From: JACVRN01 sp963715565
GTDB lineage: Bacteria; Acidobacteriota; Blastocatellia; Pyrinomonadales; Pyrinomonadaceae
Assembly (NCBI GenBank): GCA_963715565.1
Contig: OY970256.1
Location: 6,206,519 to 6,270,518 of the forward strand
Reading direction: 5' to 3'
Length of the DNA: 64,000 bases
The translations under genes and the position numbers were made by a program. The notes under the pieces are model-generated. The model did not search any database, was not told the DNA's origin, and saw only the letters and a list, made by a program, of their open reading frames with translations. Below, one piece after another: positions 34,799 through 43,577 of the stretch. Every line of letters starts with the position of its first letter. The stretch's first letter is position 1.

Positions 34799-35566
34799 TT
34801 AAGCTCCCATTGCGGCGTAGCTGGCAACAACGCTCTGTGCGTCGCCGTCCGCGTAAAGCTCGCCGTCATGTATGAATAGGACGCGAGCGCAAAGCTTGCT
34901 GACGGTTTCCAGATTGTGGCTGACGAAAAAGACCGTGTGGCCGCGTGCGGGAAACTCGCTTATCTTCTCCACGCATTTTTTCTGGAATGCAGCATCGCCG
35001 ACGGCAATCACTTCGTCAAGCAGAAGTATCTCGGGCTCCAGATGCGCGGCGATTGAGAAGGCTAGGCGTACGTACATCCCTGCCGAATAATGCTTGATGG
35101 GCGTTTCCAGAAAGTGCTCGACTTCGGAGAAAGCCACAATCTCGTCAAACTTGCGTTTAATCTCCGCCCGCCTCATGCCAAGAATCGTGCCGTGAAAGTA
35201 GATGTTTTCGCGCCCCGTCAAATTCGGATGAAAGCCTGTCCCGACGCTCAGGAGACTTCCCACACGACCGTAAAGATCGACCTCGCCTTCCGAAGGCTTG
35301 GTGATACGAGAAAGAATTTTGAGCAAGGTGGATTTGCCCGCGCCGTTCGGGCCTATGACGCCGACTATTTCGCCCGGCTCGACGTCGAAGCTCAAGCCTC
35401 TGAGCGCCCACAAGGGTTCGTGAGTCTTATCCCGGCGGCTGATGAGACGCTCGAAAGGCGCTTTGACAGCCCGCATCGCCTCCTCGCTCAGAGTCCTGCG
35501 CGTGGTGCGCGTCCCGCGCACTGAGTAACGCTTGCTTAAATTCCTGACTGTGACAATCGGTCTCAT
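34799..35566 (-). CDS. Wzt/TagH-like polysaccharide ABC export ATPase
   Basis: 255 residues. Walker A GPNGAGKS, a Q-region in FHPNLTGRENIYFHGTILGM, the signature HYSAGMYVRLAFSIA and Walker B EILLLDEVIAVGD. The HYSAGM signature and GxGFHPxLTGREN are diagnostic for O-antigen/teichoic-acid exporters. The C-terminal carbohydrate-recognition domain of long Wzt proteins is absent, so it is the short KpsT/TagH-like form. It would energise export of a lipid-linked polysaccharide with the permease directly upstream (6 bases). Confidence 0.94.
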   Translation of the reverse strand: MRPIVTVRNLSKRYSVRGTRTTRRTLSEEAMRAVKAPFERLISRRDKTHEPLWALRGLSFDVEPGEIVGVIGPNGAGKSTLLKILSRITKPSEGEVDLYGRVGSLLSVGTGFHPNLTGRENIYFHGTILGMRRAEIKRKFDEIVAFSEVEHFLETPIKHYSAGMYVRLAFSIAAHLEPEILLLDEVIAVGDAAFQKKCVEKISEFPARGHTVFFVSHNLETVSKLCARVLFIHDGELYADGDAQSVVASYAAMGA

Positions 35567-35572
35567 TGGCCC

Positions 35573-36490
35573 TCAGATAGTATCTGCCCATCCTTCTTCC
35601 ATGCTGCGAAACGAATAGGAGACGTAGACGAGCAGAAGCGAAGTCACGACCGCCGAGACCGCGAGGCCGTTCCAGTTGATCGGGAGATTAAAGAGCGCGG
35701 CGCGAAAGCCTTCAAGGATTCCTGCCAACGGGTTCAGATAATAAATCCACTCCCAGCGTCGCGGCACAAGATGCGACGGGTAGATAATGGGCGAGGCAAA
35801 CATCCAGAGCTGCAAGAGGATTGGAAGCAACGTGCCGACATCGCCGTACTTGATGTTGAGCGCCGAGAACCACGTCCCGATGCCGATGGTGAACAGCACC
35901 AGATTCAAGATGACGAGCGGCAGAATCAGAATGGAAAGGGACGGGCGCGCGCCGTAGTAAGACATTAAAACGAGGAGGGCGACGAAAGAAATGATAAAAT
36001 CAGAGAGCCGCACGCCCACAGCCGACACCGGCAGAATGACGCGCGGAAAGTAGAGCTTTCTGACAAGGTCCGCGTTGGAGACGAGGCTATAGCTACTGCC
36101 GAGAACTGCGGTCGAGAAAAAAGTCCACGGTAGCAGCCCCGCGTAAAGAAAGAGCGGGTAGGGAATATTTTTCATGGGCGGGTGACCGATGAGCCCTATG
36201 AAGACTGTAAAGACGAGCGTCATCATCAGGGGCTGCAAGATGACCCACAAAGCGCCGAGCACGGTCTGTTTATAGCGGAGCTTCAAATCACGCCAGATGA
36301 GCAGCAGGAGCAACTCTCTATGCGCCCAGACTTCCGCGAGGCGGATTCCCGCCCACGAATCAGTCGGCCTGATTTTTATCAGCGGAGCTTCCGGTAGCCG
36401 AATGTTTAAGTCGCTCGTGTGGAGCGAAGCATCCGGCATCGCTTGCTCGAAACCGGGACGCGCGATTCCCACTTTTTCGTTGGCTATCAT
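35573..36490 (-). CDS. Wzm/TagG-like polysaccharide ABC export permease
   Basis: 305 residues from Met 36490. The region SWAGIRLAEVWAHRELLLLLIWRDLKLRYKQTVLGALWVILQPLMM is the amphipathic gate helix plus first membrane helix of ABC-2 O-antigen permeases. Five further helices follow, with the typical NPLAGILEGFRAALF near the end. It moves undecaprenyl-linked glycan across the inner membrane with the ATPase. The start is uncertain: Met 36490 lacks a clear RBS, and a GTG at 36550 or a later Met (MPDASL) is possible. Divergent from the glycosyltransferase at 36598. Confidence 0.92.
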   Translation of the reverse strand: MIANEKVGIARPGFEQAMPDASLHTSDLNIRLPEAPLIKIRPTDSWAGIRLAEVWAHRELLLLLIWRDLKLRYKQTVLGALWVILQPLMMTLVFTVFIGLIGHPPMKNIPYPLFLYAGLLPWTFFSTAVLGSSYSLVSNADLVRKLYFPRVILPVSAVGVRLSDFIISFVALLVLMSYYGARPSLSILILPLVILNLVLFTIGIGTWFSALNIKYGDVGTLLPILLQLWMFASPIIYPSHLVPRRWEWIYYLNPLAGILEGFRAALFNLPINWNGLAVSAVVTSLLLVYVSYSFRSMEEGWADTI

Positions 36491-36597
36491 ATACGCAAAG
36501 TTTCGCCCATGTTGTTGATGGTGAATTACCGGCCTCGTCAGTCTAGCCACGCTTTCGGAGGCGAGTCAAGATTAACGCAATTCTGATGGTTTGAAAT

Positions 36598-37581
36598 ATG
36601 CCCGACGTCAGCATTATCATCCCTACGCACAACCGCCCGCATCTACTGCCGCGCGCCGTTGAGAGCGCGCAAAGAGCGGGTAGGGATGTGGAAGTTATTC
36701 TCGTCGATGATGCTTCAACGGACGCGACGGCTAAAGTGGCACGCTCGCTTCATGGCATCAGGTACATTCGCCTGGAACACAACGAGGGCGTGGCGGGCGC
36801 GCGAAATCTGGGCATCCTCGCCAGCCGTGCCGATTACATAGCCTTTCTGGATGACGACGACGTGCGGCTCCCCGGCTCTCTTGAGCTTCAAGTCGCAGCC
36901 CTTGAGAGCGCGCCGGACGCAGGGCTCGTTTACGGTCAGGCGATAGCCATGGACCAGAGCGGCAACCCTACGGAAGATGTCTACCCGAAACGCCTGCCGC
37001 AGGGAGATGTTTTCCGGCAACTGCTCGAACAAAATTTTATCCCGTGCAGCACGGTGATGTTTCGACGCGACTGCCTGTTTCGCGCGGGGCTTTTGGACGC
37101 ATCCGTGCCGGGAGTTGAAGATTGGGATTTGTGGGTTCGCATCAGTGCGCTTTACCCTGTAGTGGCGCTTGCAGAGCCACTGGTGCTGTGGCGCAAGTAT
37201 ACGCCCGCGTCCGCTCAATATTCCGCGCACGCCGACCGTATGGTCAGGATGAGCACCTTCTGTTTTCGACGCAAGTGGTCAAAGCTCAATCGTCTCTGTG
37301 ATGCGTCAGTGCGCGTGCGGCGAGAAGCAGAGGCCGCGTTCTCTTTGAACATGGCGAAGCATCTGGTTTACGAAACGGGTCGCGCTCTAGCGAGCCGCCG
37401 CGTGACGCAGGCGCGAAAGAATGCGACGCTTGCGCTACGGTTGCATCCACGCGGCGTGGCACGCGCAGCCTTTAGCTACGGCTCTCTGAAATTTTTATTA
37501 AGGAGTGTGAAAGGGAAAATGTCTCGCGCCCCTCGCGGCGCTCATTTCATTAGCGGGCAACCCGACGAAAGCAAGCAATGA
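36598..37581 (+). CDS. Glycosyltransferase family 2 (GT-A)
   Basis: 327 residues. MPDVSIIIPTHNRPHLLPRAVESA is the standard GT2 opening, followed by VEVILVDDASTDATA and IAFLDDDDVRLPGSLE, with the DDD metal/nucleotide-sugar motif. VPGVEDWDLWVRIS contains the catalytic ED-type region. An inverting transferase acting in the cytoplasm. The C-terminal helical region (about 220-327) is basic and may contact the membrane. It overlaps the next gene by ATGA, so both are translated together in polysaccharide assembly. Confidence 0.94.
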   Translation: MPDVSIIIPTHNRPHLLPRAVESAQRAGRDVEVILVDDASTDATAKVARSLHGIRYIRLEHNEGVAGARNLGILASRADYIAFLDDDDVRLPGSLELQVAALESAPDAGLVYGQAIAMDQSGNPTEDVYPKRLPQGDVFRQLLEQNFIPCSTVMFRRDCLFRAGLLDASVPGVEDWDLWVRISALYPVVALAEPLVLWRKYTPASAQYSAHADRMVRMSTFCFRRKWSKLNRLCDASVRVRREAEAAFSLNMAKHLVYETGRALASRRVTQARKNATLALRLHPRGVARAAFSYGSLKFLLRSVKGKMSRAPRGAHFISGQPDESKQ

Positions 37582-38870
37582 AAATCATACTCGGCAAAGG
37601 TCAGTTTCTAGGGCCGATTAGCGGCGCTGACGAGATTCTGGTCAACTACGCCACGGAGCTACACAGAAACGGGCACGACGTCTCCGTGCTGCTCCTCTAT
37701 CCGCACTCTTCCGAAGATCAGTACTACGTGCGTCTACGCGAAGCGGGCGTTTCTGTTCACACAGTCGCTTCCAATTCCATGCGTACGTTTCTGGGGACGG
37801 GCAGACGTCTCGCGCGTGGTCTACTCAACGCGCTTCCCTCGTCGCAAGCGGTCGTGCGTAAGAACGCGCAGAAGGTGGCGACCAATCTAGCCATGCGTTA
37901 TCAAGAGCAGTGTCGCAATTATCTGGAAGCGACGCGGCCAGACATCGTTCACGTCCTGACGCCCGACCCCGGCGGCATGGTTTTAATCAACGCCGCTTCG
38001 GACGCGCGCGTCCCCGTCATCTATCAAGAGGTCGGCATCCCCTATCACCCGCCGGATTATGAATCCTACTACGAGCAGTTTACGACGGTGCTCCCGCTGT
38101 GCGCGGAAGTAGCGGCGCTCTCGCCCACACTCGCGCAACTGTGCCGCGAGCGCTTGCCCTCTTTTAATAAGCTCACGGTGCTGCCGATTATCATGGAGGA
38201 TTTACGCAACGGTCATCACGCCGCGCGCGACGCCCAGAGTGATGTGAGCATCGGATTCGCCGCGCGGATTGAACATCTGAAAGGGCCGCTGGTGTTGCTC
38301 GAAGCTTTTGCTGCTGCTCAACGCGAGTGCGGCAATCTGCGGCTCGTCATTGCGGGGGCCGGGCCGCTCGCGCGTAAGTTTGAGGCGCGCGCCGCTGCGC
38401 TCGGCGTTTACGGGCGCTGCGAGTTCGCGGGCATCTACACGGGCACGGAGATGCGAAAATCTTTTATGCAAGGTCTGGATATTTTCGCGCTGCCCTCGCT
38501 CACGGAAGGAACGCCCAACAGCATTGTCGAAGCCATGTCGCTCGGCTTACCCATCATTGCCACGAACGTCGGCGGGATTCCTGACGTCGTGACTCCGGAG
38601 GCGGGCATTCTGGTCCAGCCGGAGAATCGAGACGCTCTGACAGAAGCAATCATACGGCTGGCAGCGGATGCGGAGCGGCGGCGGCGTATGGGCGAGGCGG
38701 CGCGCTCCCGCTACGAAAAACTTTTCACGGCGGAAGCCGTCCTGCCCGTTCTCGTCAACACCTACCGTAGGATTGCCGCCGGGGAATCCCTTGAATCGTC
38801 GCTCCTTGCGACGGCAGAGCACGTCGCGCACCCGTGGGCGCAAAGCGAGAGCGCCGTCTGCGTCGCGTAG
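37578..38870 (+). CDS. Glycosyltransferase family 4 (GT-B)
   Basis: 430 residues, start at the ATGA overlap. N-domain MKIILGKGQFLGPISGADEILVNYATEL with a glycine-rich acceptor loop. C-domain IGFAARIEHLKGPLVLLEAFAAA, then FALPSLTEGTPNSIVEAMSLGLPIIATNVGGIPDVV with the E-x7-E pair, diagnostic of GT4. It would add a sugar to the growing surface glycan. The tail (residues about 400-430) is low in conserved features. A family B palindrome begins 2 bases after the stop. Confidence 0.94.
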   Translation: MKIILGKGQFLGPISGADEILVNYATELHRNGHDVSVLLLYPHSSEDQYYVRLREAGVSVHTVASNSMRTFLGTGRRLARGLLNALPSSQAVVRKNAQKVATNLAMRYQEQCRNYLEATRPDIVHVLTPDPGGMVLINAASDARVPVIYQEVGIPYHPPDYESYYEQFTTVLPLCAEVAALSPTLAQLCRERLPSFNKLTVLPIIMEDLRNGHHAARDAQSDVSIGFAARIEHLKGPLVLLEAFAAAQRECGNLRLVIAGAGPLARKFEARAAALGVYGRCEFAGIYTGTEMRKSFMQGLDIFALPSLTEGTPNSIVEAMSLGLPIIATNVGGIPDVVTPEAGILVQPENRDALTEAIIRLAADAERRRRMGEAARSRYEKLFTAEAVLPVLVNTYRRIAAGESLESSLLATAEHVAHPWAQSESAVCVA

Positions 38871-38871
38871 T

Positions 38872-39083
38872 CTTTCAGAAATTGTTCGTAAAAGTCCCGT
38901 AGGGGCTGAATGTTTATAGCTGTCACATGACAAAATTGCTTCAAGCTCCGTAGGAGCGTCATGTTCTTTATACGCTGACATGACGCTCCTACGGAGCTTG
39001 GTACTTGATTGATGCGATAGAGCTATAAACATCCAAGCTCCTACGGAGCTTAGGACACAGACTTTTTTCGCACAGCTTCTAAG
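38872..39083. repeat. Family B MITE-like palindrome, copy 2
   Basis: Same plan as the copy at 19621: imperfect terminal repeats (38872-38895 and 39061-39083, inner end AAAAGT/ACTTTT, outer end CTTCTAAG on the right), GCTCCGTAGGAGC, a central TGACGCTCCTACGGAGC stem, and TGTTTATAGCT matching AGCTATAAACA. It begins 2 bases after a stop codon. Confidence 0.85.
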
Positions 39084-39112
39084 AAAATCTTCCGGCATAG
39101 GGACAGAGCTTG

Positions 39113-40591
39113 ATGAAGAACTTTTTCGAGTGGTTCGAAGCCGAAGGGATTAGCCGCGATGCTCCGTGGTTGATGCTGGGCAAGGGGCCTAGCTTCTCAA
39201 AAAGAGACGCGTATGATTTAAGCGGCTTCCACACCCTGTCTCTTAATCACGTCGTGCGCGAGCAACGTGTCAGGGTCGCTCATGTGATTGATTACGACGT
39301 GGTAGAAGATTGCGGCGCGGAGATAGAGCGCAACGCGGGGGTGCTGGTCATGCCGTGGCGTCCGCACGTGCGCTTTGTTCCGGGCGAGCAAAACCTCTGT
39401 GAGCTGGCGGAAGTGAATCCGACTTTGCGGCGCATGAACGAGCGCGGGCGTCTCGTCTGGTACAACCTCAGCACGACCAAAGAGCGGCACGGCGACTCTC
39501 CCGTAGTGCGCGCGGATTTTTTCAGCGCCGAAGCCGCGCTGAATCTGCTGGCCGAGGCGGGCGTGCGGCGCGTGCGTTCCCTTGGCGTTGACGGTGGCCG
39601 CTCTTATAGCCGCGCCTTTGACGATTTAAGAGACAAGACGCTGTTCGCGGGCGGCCTCAAGAGCTTTGACTTACAGTTCAAGGGTTTCGCGACAACAATT
39701 CTCAGGACGGATATCGATTATGCGCCGCTCGACGTGGAAGCGCCCATACGCATCTTTGTCGGCGCAACCGAAGCACAGATGATTCCCGCGCGCGTGCTTG
39801 AATATTCCATACGCAAGCACGCCAGCATGACCACGCAGGTCTTTCCTCTACACCGCGCGACGGTGGAGATTCCCCAACCCGCAGATATTCATAATCGCCC
39901 GCGCACGCCGTTCTCCTTCCAACGCTTTCTCATTCCGGAGTTGGCCGAACACCGTGGCCGCGCCATCTATCTTGATTCAGACATGCTGGTCTTCAAGGAC
40001 ATACGCGGCCTCTGGACGCAGCCTTTCGACGGTGCGCAATTGCTCACGGTGCGCGCGCCGCGCTTTCGTAGACGCAGGCCGCAGTTCAGCGTCATGCTCA
40101 TGGATTGCGAGGCGCTTCGCTGGGACGTGCGCGAGATTGTGAAAGCGTTGGATAGTGGAGAGCTGAGCTACGAGCAACTGATGTTCGAGATGGCTTTGGC
40201 TCGCGGCGTGCGCGCTGCGATTGACCCGTCATGGAATTCGCTTGAACGCTTCCGCGCGGGCTGCACGGCCTTGCTGCATTACACGGACATGGAACGCCAG
40301 CCCTGGCTCGTGCGTCATCATCCCTTGAATCATTTGTGGACGCGCGAGCTGTTTGAAGCTATCGACCGTGGCTACATCTCTCTTGCGGAGATAGAGGAGC
40401 ACGTAAAGCGCGGAAACCTGAGGCCATCGCTTCTTTATCAAGCTCAAGAGCGCATCATGGACAGCCGCCGTTTACCCGCCAAGGCTCGCGCGCTCGACCG
40501 CTCTTTCAGACAACCGCAGGAAGCGTCTACACGTCGCACGCTCGGGCTGCGCGAGAAAGTCAGGCACGTCTTAAAAGCGGTAGTGGGCTAG
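39113..40591 (+). CDS. Two-domain protein: unknown N-domain plus GT8-like glycosyltransferase
   Basis: 492 residues. Residues 1-195 begin WFEAEGISRDAPWLMLGKGPSFSKRD and contain FHTLSLNHVVREQRVRVAHVIDYD, resembling the Rossmann-like domain found beside sialyl- and related transferases (MptE/DUF115-like), not firmly identified. Residues 205-420 start IRIFVGATEAQMIPARVLEYSIRKHAS and contain RAIYLDSDMLVFKDI, a GT8-type DxD metal site, plus HYTDMERQPW. The C-terminus is basic. It could transfer a sugar to a surface glycan. ATG 39113 is preferred (AGGGA 9 bases upstream) over TTG 39110. Confidence 0.85.
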   Translation: MKNFFEWFEAEGISRDAPWLMLGKGPSFSKRDAYDLSGFHTLSLNHVVREQRVRVAHVIDYDVVEDCGAEIERNAGVLVMPWRPHVRFVPGEQNLCELAEVNPTLRRMNERGRLVWYNLSTTKERHGDSPVVRADFFSAEAALNLLAEAGVRRVRSLGVDGGRSYSRAFDDLRDKTLFAGGLKSFDLQFKGFATTILRTDIDYAPLDVEAPIRIFVGATEAQMIPARVLEYSIRKHASMTTQVFPLHRATVEIPQPADIHNRPRTPFSFQRFLIPELAEHRGRAIYLDSDMLVFKDIRGLWTQPFDGAQLLTVRAPRFRRRRPQFSVMLMDCEALRWDVREIVKALDSGELSYEQLMFEMALARGVRAAIDPSWNSLERFRAGCTALLHYTDMERQPWLVRHHPLNHLWTRELFEAIDRGYISLAEIEEHVKRGNLRPSLLYQAQERIMDSRRLPAKARALDRSFRQPQEASTRRTLGLREKVRHVLKAVVG

Positions 40592-40600
40592 TATTAAATT

Positions 40601-41449
40601 TCAGAGGCCCGCCATGTCCCACTTCCGTATAACCTCGCTAATCAGCCCAGCCACCTTGTCCGTGACCTTCTCGAAATATTCGTTGGCCTTCTTCTGGTCG
40701 AACTTTGGATAGCCCTGCCCCGGTTGATAGAGGCCAATGGAGGAAGGGAAGGGCGCCGCAGACCACGTGCCGGGCGCGGGGTACGCGGTCGCAAGGTCGT
40801 CCTTGTAGCGATTCTGATTGACGAGCGTGGGGTCAATCGCCTGTATAAACGCCGTCTCGTTTAATCCGGCGTGGCCGCCGTCTTCGCCAAAGATCTGCTT
40901 GGTTATGTCCGAGGCAAACGACCACCAGTTGATGACGAGCGTACGCACGCGACGCTCCGCAGAGACTTCTGCCGCGACCGCGTTGAGCACTGCGGTTTGC
41001 GGGCCGCCGTGCCCGTTCAAGACGATGATGTTGCGAAAGCCGTTCTTCGCCAAGCCTTCCATGACCTGCTTGATAAAGGGACGGTAGGCCGCTTCCGTTA
41101 TCTGAAAAGCTCCGGGGTAAGCCTCCATGCTCCCCGTGATGCCGTAGGGCACGGTCGGCGCAATCATCGCGTTGACTCGACGGGCGATGCGGCGCGCGAT
41201 AGCCATGGGCGCAGTGTTGTCCGCGCCGTTGTTGATAATGCCGTGCGGCTCAAGCGTGCCCGTCGGCAGGAGCACCGTCTGCACGCGCGCTGGCACGACC
41301 TCGCGAAACTCCATCCAGTTGATACGCTCCATCTCGCGCGTGGAAACGAAATCGGATTGAGGGACGGTCGCGACCGTTTGCGCCGCGACGAAGCTTTGCG
41401 ACACGAGCACGAGAGCGATGAGACACATCGAAGTGAAGAACTTAATCAT
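40601..41449 (-). CDS. Exported creatininase-family amidohydrolase
   Basis: 282 residues. Signal peptide (FFTSMCLIALVLVSQSFVAAQ). The creatininase core has LLPTGTLEPHGIINNGADNTAPMAIARRIA, IIVLNGHGGPQTAVLNAVAAE and FGEDGGHAGLNETAFIQAI; Glu, His, Asp in these motifs normally bind two metals. The family hydrolyses creatinine or formamide-type bonds (for example riboflavin and mycofactocin pathway members); the substrate is unknown here and export is unusual. AGAGG lies 8 bases before the ATG. A palindrome separates it from the upstream TPR gene. Confidence 0.88.
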   Translation of the reverse strand: MIKFFTSMCLIALVLVSQSFVAAQTVATVPQSDFVSTREMERINWMEFREVVPARVQTVLLPTGTLEPHGIINNGADNTAPMAIARRIARRVNAMIAPTVPYGITGSMEAYPGAFQITEAAYRPFIKQVMEGLAKNGFRNIIVLNGHGGPQTAVLNAVAAEVSAERRVRTLVINWWSFASDITKQIFGEDGGHAGLNETAFIQAIDPTLVNQNRYKDDLATAYPAPGTWSAAPFPSSIGLYQPGQGYPKFDQKKANEYFEKVTDKVAGLISEVIRKWDMAGL

Positions 41450-41472
41450 CAGGGTCACCTCTTTAACAGTCT

Positions 41473-41553
41473 AGAGAGTCAGGAGTCAGGAGTCTGGAGT
41501 CAAAAGAAAGAAGGCTCTTGTTTTGACTCCAGACTCCAGACTCCTGACTCTCT
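41473..41553. repeat. Family C palindrome, GGAGTCAGGAGTC type, copy 1
   Basis: Left arm GAGTCAGGAGTCAGGAGTC (41475), loop AAAGAAGGCTCTTG, right arm GACTCCAGACTCCAGACTCC to 41553. The loop is the reverse complement of the loop in the copy at 52259. Confidence 0.92.
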
Positions 41554-41569
41554 ATTGTCCGGTGTGTTG

Positions 41570-43285
41570 TTAATTTCGTGCGCGCTGCTCAGCCTGCTGC
41601 ACGTAATCGCGGGCCTCGCGCATCTCGGGCAGGCTTGCGTCGGCCTGTTGCCATTGGCTGATGAGACGCGCGTAGAGAACTGCGGCACTGGTTTTATCAC
41701 CGCTTTGGGCTGCGGCGCGGGCAGCGCCGACGAGCGAGCGCGCGCGGTTCGGCTGGCGTCGAAGCGAAACGGCAAACTGCTCTGCGGCCTCTTTGGGGCG
41801 GCCTGCACGCAGTAGAATCTCTCCGAACAATTCGTGCGAAGGCTTGATTAAGCCCGGAGGCCCGGCCGGAGGAGCCATTGATTCCTCAAGTGCGGTCGCA
41901 CGCTTCATCATCTCTATGGCTTTATCGAAATCCTTGCGCGCCGCCGATTGCACGGCCTTGATTTCCAGCTCTCCAATCTCCAACATTGTCAGCATGCGCG
42001 CTCTGTACGCGCCTGTGCCGCCCTGTTTGTCTATGGCTTCAAGCTCGGCGATGCTCTTTTGGGCGTCGCCCGAAGGACGCATGGCTTCGGCCAGACCGCG
42101 TATCAAAATCGGAAGCGTCCGCGCGCGCGAGGATACGCGCACCGTGGCTGCCGCGCTTGAAGCCTGTCCCATCGGATGAACCGTGTGGTCTCCGCCCGAA
42201 GCCGCAGCGCTCATCGCAGCTTGCACCTGTGACGTGTCAAAGAGCTTAGCAGCTAAATCCCAACGCTCAGTCTCGACGATAAAGGCCGAGACCATCTCCG
42301 CGTAGTTGTTCGCGTAATAGCCGGGCCGCAGTTTGTTGTCGTTTGTGGATTCGGCCATCGTCTTGCGCATCACGCCGAGCAATTCTTCGGCCTGCGTATA
42401 TCGCCCCTGCTGCAAGTAAACGTAGAGCAGCCAGTGCAGGCTGTGATAGTCGCGCAAGCTCAAAGAGAGATTCTTTCGCTTGACCCACGCATCGGATGCG
42501 GCCCACGATGATTCGTTCGAGGCGGCGGCCTCCGTCCACATCCCCAGTTGCAGAAAGATGTGCGAAGGCATGTGGCGCGCATGATAAGCCTCGGGAGCAA
42601 TCTGTGCGTAACGCCGCGCGGCTGGCAAAGCAAGGATAGCGTGCTCCGGATCATCGAAGGCGTGAATGATGTAATGCGCCGCGCCGGGATGGTCCGGGTT
42701 CTTCTGAAAAATTTCGAGCGCGATGGCCCCGGCCTGCATCTGGCGCGTGAAGCCCCTGTCGTCCGGTCGCACAGTGCCCAGCAAAGAGAGCGCGTAAAAA
42801 GAGGCTGCCTCCAAATCCTGCGGGTACTCCCTGTAGACCTTCTCCATCGCCAGCGAATAGGCGCGGTCGCGCGCAAGCTTATCGCCCTCGCCGTAGAGCA
42901 TCTTCAACGCATTCAAAAATGCGCGCTCGCGGGCCGTCAGTTTCGCGGTGTCTCGAATCCTGGTCAACACCTCGCGCGCGGCGGCCGTGTCCTGCTCGGC
43001 CCAGAGCGGGTGATTCAAAGCCATCGCCTCGCCCCAGTAGCCCATCATAAAATCGGGCTCCACTTTTGTTGACTCGCGAAACTCTTCGAGCGCCTCTTCA
43101 TACCAGAAGGAATGCAGCGCCCCCAGCCCGCGCAGGAAATGCGCCTGTGCCTTTTCAGAACCGGACGTAGGGAAATCAACTTTGCCCAACTGTGATTGCT
43201 GCGCGCTTGCGGCAGAGGCGAGCACGACAACCATGAAAGCCAACACCAACGCACGGGCTCTGTTCGATAAAGAATTAAGCAACAT
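41570..43285 (-). CDS. Exported TPR-repeat protein
   Basis: 571 residues. Signal peptide (RALVLAFMVVVLASAASAQ), then a series of tetratricopeptide-like helical pairs: AQAHFLRGLGALHSFWYEEALEEFRESTKVEPDFMMGYWGEAMAL and later PGAAHYIIHAFDDPEHA and YTQAEELLGVMRKTMAES. The PGAAHYIIHAFDDP motif is common in a family of bacterial TPR proteins of unknown function in Acidobacteria and Proteobacteria. It likely mediates periplasmic protein interactions. Start Met 43285 has GGGAG 8 bases upstream; an upstream frame to 43366 is not needed. Confidence 0.88.
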   Translation of the reverse strand: MLLNSLSNRARALVLAFMVVVLASAASAQQSQLGKVDFPTSGSEKAQAHFLRGLGALHSFWYEEALEEFRESTKVEPDFMMGYWGEAMALNHPLWAEQDTAAAREVLTRIRDTAKLTARERAFLNALKMLYGEGDKLARDRAYSLAMEKVYREYPQDLEAASFYALSLLGTVRPDDRGFTRQMQAGAIALEIFQKNPDHPGAAHYIIHAFDDPEHAILALPAARRYAQIAPEAYHARHMPSHIFLQLGMWTEAAASNESSWAASDAWVKRKNLSLSLRDYHSLHWLLYVYLQQGRYTQAEELLGVMRKTMAESTNDNKLRPGYYANNYAEMVSAFIVETERWDLAAKLFDTSQVQAAMSAAASGGDHTVHPMGQASSAAATVRVSSRARTLPILIRGLAEAMRPSGDAQKSIAELEAIDKQGGTGAYRARMLTMLEIGELEIKAVQSAARKDFDKAIEMMKRATALEESMAPPAGPPGLIKPSHELFGEILLRAGRPKEAAEQFAVSLRRQPNRARSLVGAARAAAQSGDKTSAAVLYARLISQWQQADASLPEMREARDYVQQAEQRARN

Positions 43286-43396
43286 GGGCTCTGCTCCCTT
43301 GGTCAGATTTTGATGGAAGGCTAACGACTCACGAGGCGCTTCAGGCAGTAATTCTACCGTGAGCACGAAAGATTAGGCTAACGATTTTGTCAGACG

Positions 43397-43562
43397 AAGA
43401 AAGAAATTAACAGGGATGGACAGGATAGACAGGATACAGAAGAAGTGATGAATGCAAAGTGCAAAGTGCAGAATTAAAGAATAGCTTTTCATTCATCATT
43501 TTGCATTTTGACTTTTGCACTGCTTTTATCCTGTCTATCCTGTCCATCCCTGTTTGAATATG
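43397..43562. repeat. Family C palindrome with GACAGGATA outer arms, copy 2
   Basis: Same inner core and orientation as the copy at 34634, but its left flank (AAGAAATTAACAGGG) is the reverse complement of that copy's right flank, and its right flank (CCCTGTTTGAAT) is the reverse complement of that copy's left flank. Confidence 0.92.
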
Positions 43563-43577
43563 CTTTTGTTGCGAACT

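Noticed and set aside
35573..36550. GTG start at 36550 for the polysaccharide permease
   Set aside because: The added residues (MARLTRPVIHHQQHGRNFAY) look non-conserved and there is no purine-rich RBS; Met 36490 is kept, though a later start is possible.
43397..43562. A small CRISPR-like array in the repeated GACAGGATA/TGCAAAG sequence
   Set aside because: Units are degenerate, have no unique spacers of fixed length, and the second half is the reverse complement of the first, which is a palindrome rather than an array.
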